NCBI GenBank assembly: GCA_905210055.1
Contig: CAJLVH010000105.1
Location: 1-7,176, forward strand
DNA from: an uncultured Enorma sp.
GTDB taxonomy: Bacteria > Actinomycetota > Coriobacteriia > Coriobacteriales > Coriobacteriaceae
Direction: 5' to 3'
DNA length: 7,176 nt
This document shows positions 5,567 through 7,176 of this stretch, piece after piece (within the stretch, counting starts at the first letter, position 1; each line of letters opens with the position of its first letter). The translations under genes were made by a program, and so were the position numbers. The notes below the pieces were generated by a model, which was given only the letters and a program-made list of their open reading frames with translations, ran no database searches and had not been told where the DNA came from.

Positions 5567-5603
5567 AAAAAGCCCGGTACCCACCGAAAAAAGGCACCGA
5601 GCT
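5567..5603 (-). terminator. Intrinsic terminator of the tRNA-Thr transcript
   Basis: On the minus strand, an 11-bp stem forms between AGCTCGGTGCC (5603-5593) and GGTACCGGGCT (5581-5571), allowing two G-U pairs, with an 11-nt U-rich loop, followed at once by a T run (5571-5567). It lies 12 nt after the encoded CCA end of tRNA-Thr, the expected place for its terminator. Confidence 0.88.
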
Positions 5604-5615
5604 TGCTGCGAACAC

Positions 5616-5690
5616 TGGAGCCAGCGACAGGAATCGAACCCGCAACCCGCTGATTACAAATCAGCTGCTCTACCGTTGAGCCACGCTGGC
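5616..5690 (-). tRNA. tRNA-Thr (anticodon UGU)
   Basis: The 75-nt minus-strand sequence folds as a complete cloverleaf. The acceptor stem GCCAGCG/CGCTGGC is perfect, followed by discriminator T and an encoded CCA. The D arm is GCTC-AACGGTA-GAGC. The anticodon stem GCTGA/TCAGC carries loop TTTGTAA with anticodon TGT. The T arm GCGGG-TTCGATT-CCTGT has the conserved TTCRA, with two G-U pairs in its stem. The UGU anticodon reads ACA and, by wobble, other threonine codons. It has its own promoter (5704-5732) and terminator (5567-5603). tRNA genes are common integration sites, but the mobile-looking genes begin more than 1.4 kb away and I see no duplicate of its 3' end in this window. Confidence 0.97.
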
Positions 5691-5703
5691 GTCTAGCTTG
5701 TTC

Positions 5704-5732
5704 AGGATACTGAAAGCGCTGCAGCCGCGCAA
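5704..5732 (-). promoter_or_regulatory. Promoter of tRNA-Thr
   Basis: On the minus strand, TTGCGC (5727-5732) and TATCCT (5704-5709) are separated by exactly 17 bp, and the -10 box ends 13 nt before the mature 5' end of the tRNA at 5690. This is the expected geometry for a stable-RNA promoter, although the hexamers are only fair matches to the sigma-70 consensus. Confidence 0.6.
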
Positions 5733-5759
5733 GCAGCCAATGATTCCTCTGAGGAAAAT

Positions 5760-6458
5760 TCACCTCATGCGGTTGCGCAGCGCCTCGAGCTTGGCCAGCG
5801 TATCCGGCGAAAGTCTGCTGCCGAGGGTCAGCTTGACCTGCGGCGCCTCCTCGGCCTCTTTGACGTCGGCATCGAAGAGGCGCATCTCTTCCACGAACAT
5901 GCGCGCCGAGATGCGGGTGACGCCCTTGCCCATGACCGTCGCCTGGATGGTGCCGTCGCTCGTCACCACGGAGCAGGCGCGCCCGGCCTCGCGCGCCTCG
6001 GTGCACAGGCGCTGCACCACCGTGTCCGCCGAGACACCCGGGGGCGAGAACTCGATGCGCACGCCCGCCTGCGGCAAGTTGGGACGATCGGCCGAGACGT
6101 TGCCCGCGCCGTCGAACACGATCACCGGCTCGTAGCGACGCTGCGCGAATGCAGCAACATCTGCGATGAGCGCCGTGCGGGCACGGTCGTAGACATCGCT
6201 CGAATACGGATCGTCTGAGTGGTCGAAGATGAGGTGCTCATAGCGCGGTGCGGCGTGGATGACATTGTATCCGTCGACGACGAGCAGCTCGCGCTGGCCG
6301 CGCGCGTTCGTCCCGCGCGCCGGATCGACAACGCTTGCCGGTGCGAACGCGGAGGCAAAGGCGTTGCCCGCGCCGTACGTCGCCGCGTTCACCGCCGCGC
6401 GTGCCGAACCCTCGCCGAAGCGCTTGGCTTTCGCCTTCTTCCGACTCTTCTTGCTCAT
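5760..6458 (-). CDS. yacP: YacP-like NYN-domain RNase
   Basis: This is a PIN-like NYN-domain protein of the YacP family, whose Bacillus member (Rae1) is a ribosome-associated endoribonuclease that cleaves mRNA. The NYN domain spans about residues 56-195. Conserved acidic metal-binding positions are visible in LLVVDGYNVIHA (D62), VIVFDGAGN (D116), SADTVVQRL (D145) and VVTSDGTIQ (D168). Before it lies a basic, disordered head (SKKSRKKAKAKR, 2-13) followed by an alanine-rich stretch, perhaps an RNA- or ribosome-contacting tail. The C-terminal helix (about 205-232) ends basic. The ATG at 6458 has AAGGGA 4 nt upstream. It follows rlmB as in the Bacillus mrnC-rlmB-yacP cluster, which strengthens the assignment. 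Separate control from rlmB is possible because the 121-nt gap holds two palindromes. Confidence 0.9.
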   Translation of the reverse strand: MSKKSRKKAKAKRFGEGSARAAVNAATYGAGNAFASAFAPASVVDPARGTNARGQRELLVVDGYNVIHAAPRYEHLIFDHSDDPYSSDVYDRARTALIADVAAFAQRRYEPVIVFDGAGNVSADRPNLPQAGVRIEFSPPGVSADTVVQRLCTEAREAGRACSVVTSDGTIQATVMGKGVTRISARMFVEEMRLFDADVKEAEEAPQVKLTLGSRLSPDTLAKLEALRNRMR

Positions 6459-6483
6459 CTCGTCCCTTCACGCCAAAGTAAAA

Positions 6484-6499
6484 ATAACCCAAGGGTTAT
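6484..6499. repeat. Palindrome ATAACCC-AA-GGGTTAT upstream of the yacP-like gene
   Basis: Perfect 7-bp arms with a 2-bp centre lie 25 nt upstream of the ATG at 6458. On the minus strand the right arm runs into TTATTTTTAC, so it could act as a weak intrinsic terminator or attenuator of rlmB transcription. The very small loop also fits a protein operator. It shares the ATAACCC half-site with the palindrome at 6543-6573. Confidence 0.5.
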
Positions 6500-6542
6500 G
6501 TTGCATGCGACAAATCACGCGAAAAAGCGCATCCTTTCGCAC

Positions 6543-6573
6543 ATGTAAAATAACCCCTGGGGTAATTTTACAT
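6543..6573. terminator. Long palindrome just after rlmB: probable bidirectional terminator or operator
   Basis: Fourteen of fifteen base pairs form across this 31-nt palindrome (single A-A mismatch at 6550... paired region centred on 6558). The centre is ATAACCCC-T-GGGGTAAT with flanking A4/T4 runs (6547-6550 and 6566-6569). It starts 7 nt after the rlmB stop codon. In RNA it gives a GC core followed by a U-rich arm, so termination on the minus strand is plausible; the near-perfect symmetry also fits a protein-binding site. Confidence 0.5.
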
Positions 6574-6579
6574 ACCGAC

Positions 6580-7176
6580 TTACTGGTTCTGTCGCAGCCA
6601 TTCGTAGCAGAGCGCCGTCGCTGCCTGCGCCACATTCAGGCTTTCCGTTTGCCCGCGCTGCGGAAGCTTGGTGAGGTCGTCGCAGGTCTCGAGCACGAGC
6701 CGGCTGATGCCATCGCCCTCGGAGCCCATAACGAGCGCGATGCGCCCAGCAAGCGGCGTCTCCCAGCACACGCCCTCGGCATGCTCAGACGCCCCGACCG
6801 CCCAGAACCCGGCAGCCTTCAAGTCCTCGAGCGCACGAGCGATATTCGGCACGCGCGCGATGGGCAGGTGCATGACCGCGCCGGCGCTCGTCTTGTACGT
6901 AGTGACGGTGACCTCGGCCGCGCGCTTGCTCGCGATGACGACGCCCGCGGCACCCACGACCTCCGCCGAGCGGACGATGGCCCCAAAGTTGCCCGCGTCG
7001 GTCACGTGGTCGAGCACCACCACGAGGGCCGCGCCGTCGCCTGCGCGCGCGACAACATCCTGGAGGCTCGCATAGGGGAACTCCCCCACCTCGAGCGCGA
7101 TGCCCTGATGCGCGCCGTGAGCAGAAAGCGCATCGAGCTCCGCGCGCGACACGCGCCGCACGGGAATGCCCGCAGC
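6580..7176 (-). CDS. rlmB: RlmB-type 23S rRNA (guanosine-2'-O)-methyltransferase (5' end outside window)
   Basis: This SpoU/TrmH-family enzyme transfers a methyl group from S-adenosylmethionine to a ribose 2'-OH; the RlmB branch modifies G2251 of 23S rRNA in the peptidyl transferase region. The 198 visible residues begin in the linker after the N-terminal substrate-binding domain (VSRAELDALSAHGAHQG, residues 9-25). They then contain the SPOUT trefoil-knot domain with all three motifs: DHVTDAGNFGAIVRSAE (56-72; N63, R69), IALVMGSEGDGIS (146-158; E153) and LPQRGQTESLNVAQAA (171-186). The frame is open to the right edge, so the GTG inside the window at 7161 is not taken as the start; roughly 60-130 N-terminal residues should lie outside. 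The AHQG linker and the following YacP-like gene favour RlmB over tRNA methylase TrmH. Confidence 0.93.
   Translation of the reverse strand, partial: AAGIPVRRVSRAELDALSAHGAHQGIALEVGEFPYASLQDVVARAGDGAALVVVLDHVTDAGNFGAIVRSAEVVGAAGVVIASKRAAEVTVTTYKTSAGAVMHLPIARVPNIARALEDLKAAGFWAVGASEHAEGVCWETPLAGRIALVMGSEGDGISRLVLETCDDLTKLPQRGQTESLNVAQAATALCYEWLRQNQ

Noticed and set aside
5616..5690. tRNA-Thr as the attachment site of the conjugation-type element
   Set aside because: The terminator, repeat array and ldh gene separate it from the conjugation genes. No integrase and no second copy of the tRNA 3' end are visible in this window.
5353..6006. A 217-codon minus-strand frame through the yacP end, the tRNA and the repeat array
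   Set aside because: It reads straight through a complete tRNA gene and its terminator, and its repeated peptide pieces (such as DSGARG) are just translations of the palindromic repeats.

Overview
The window is GC-rich and almost every gene lies on the minus strand. The mixture suggests a gut actinobacterium of the Coriobacteriia (Eggerthella/Collinsella-like). The basis is the GC-rich codon use, an rlmB-yacP gene pair, a VanH-like D-lactate dehydrogenase, and a palindromic intergenic repeat that I loosely associate with this class. This assignment is inference; no rRNA or strong taxonomic marker is present.

Layout, right to left, which is the direction of transcription. (a) 7176-5616 is core genome: the 3' two thirds of an RlmB-type 23S rRNA 2'-O-methyltransferase, a 121-nt gap with two related palindromes, a YacP-like NYN-domain RNase, and tRNA-Thr(UGU) with its own promoter and a clear intrinsic terminator. 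(b) 5566-4398 holds a three-unit palindromic repeat array, then a D-lactate dehydrogenase whose promoter is overlapped by a perfect 11-bp inverted repeat, probably an operator. (c) 4397-3699 is about 700 nt without a convincing gene. It contains several hairpins and one weak candidate small gene on the plus strand. It is the leader of the next operon and could hold a regulatory or transfer-origin element. (d) 3698-1 is a conjugation-type operon: three proteins I do not recognise (382, 101 and 307 aa), then a VirD4/TraG-like coupling ATPase that runs off the left edge. The four genes have good ribosome binding sites and tight spacing.

The left half therefore looks like the edge of an integrative conjugative or mobilizable element next to housekeeping genes. 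No integrase, relaxase or att repeat is visible, so the boundary is not defined. The least explained parts are the three unknown proteins that precede the coupling ATPase and the structured leader in front of them.
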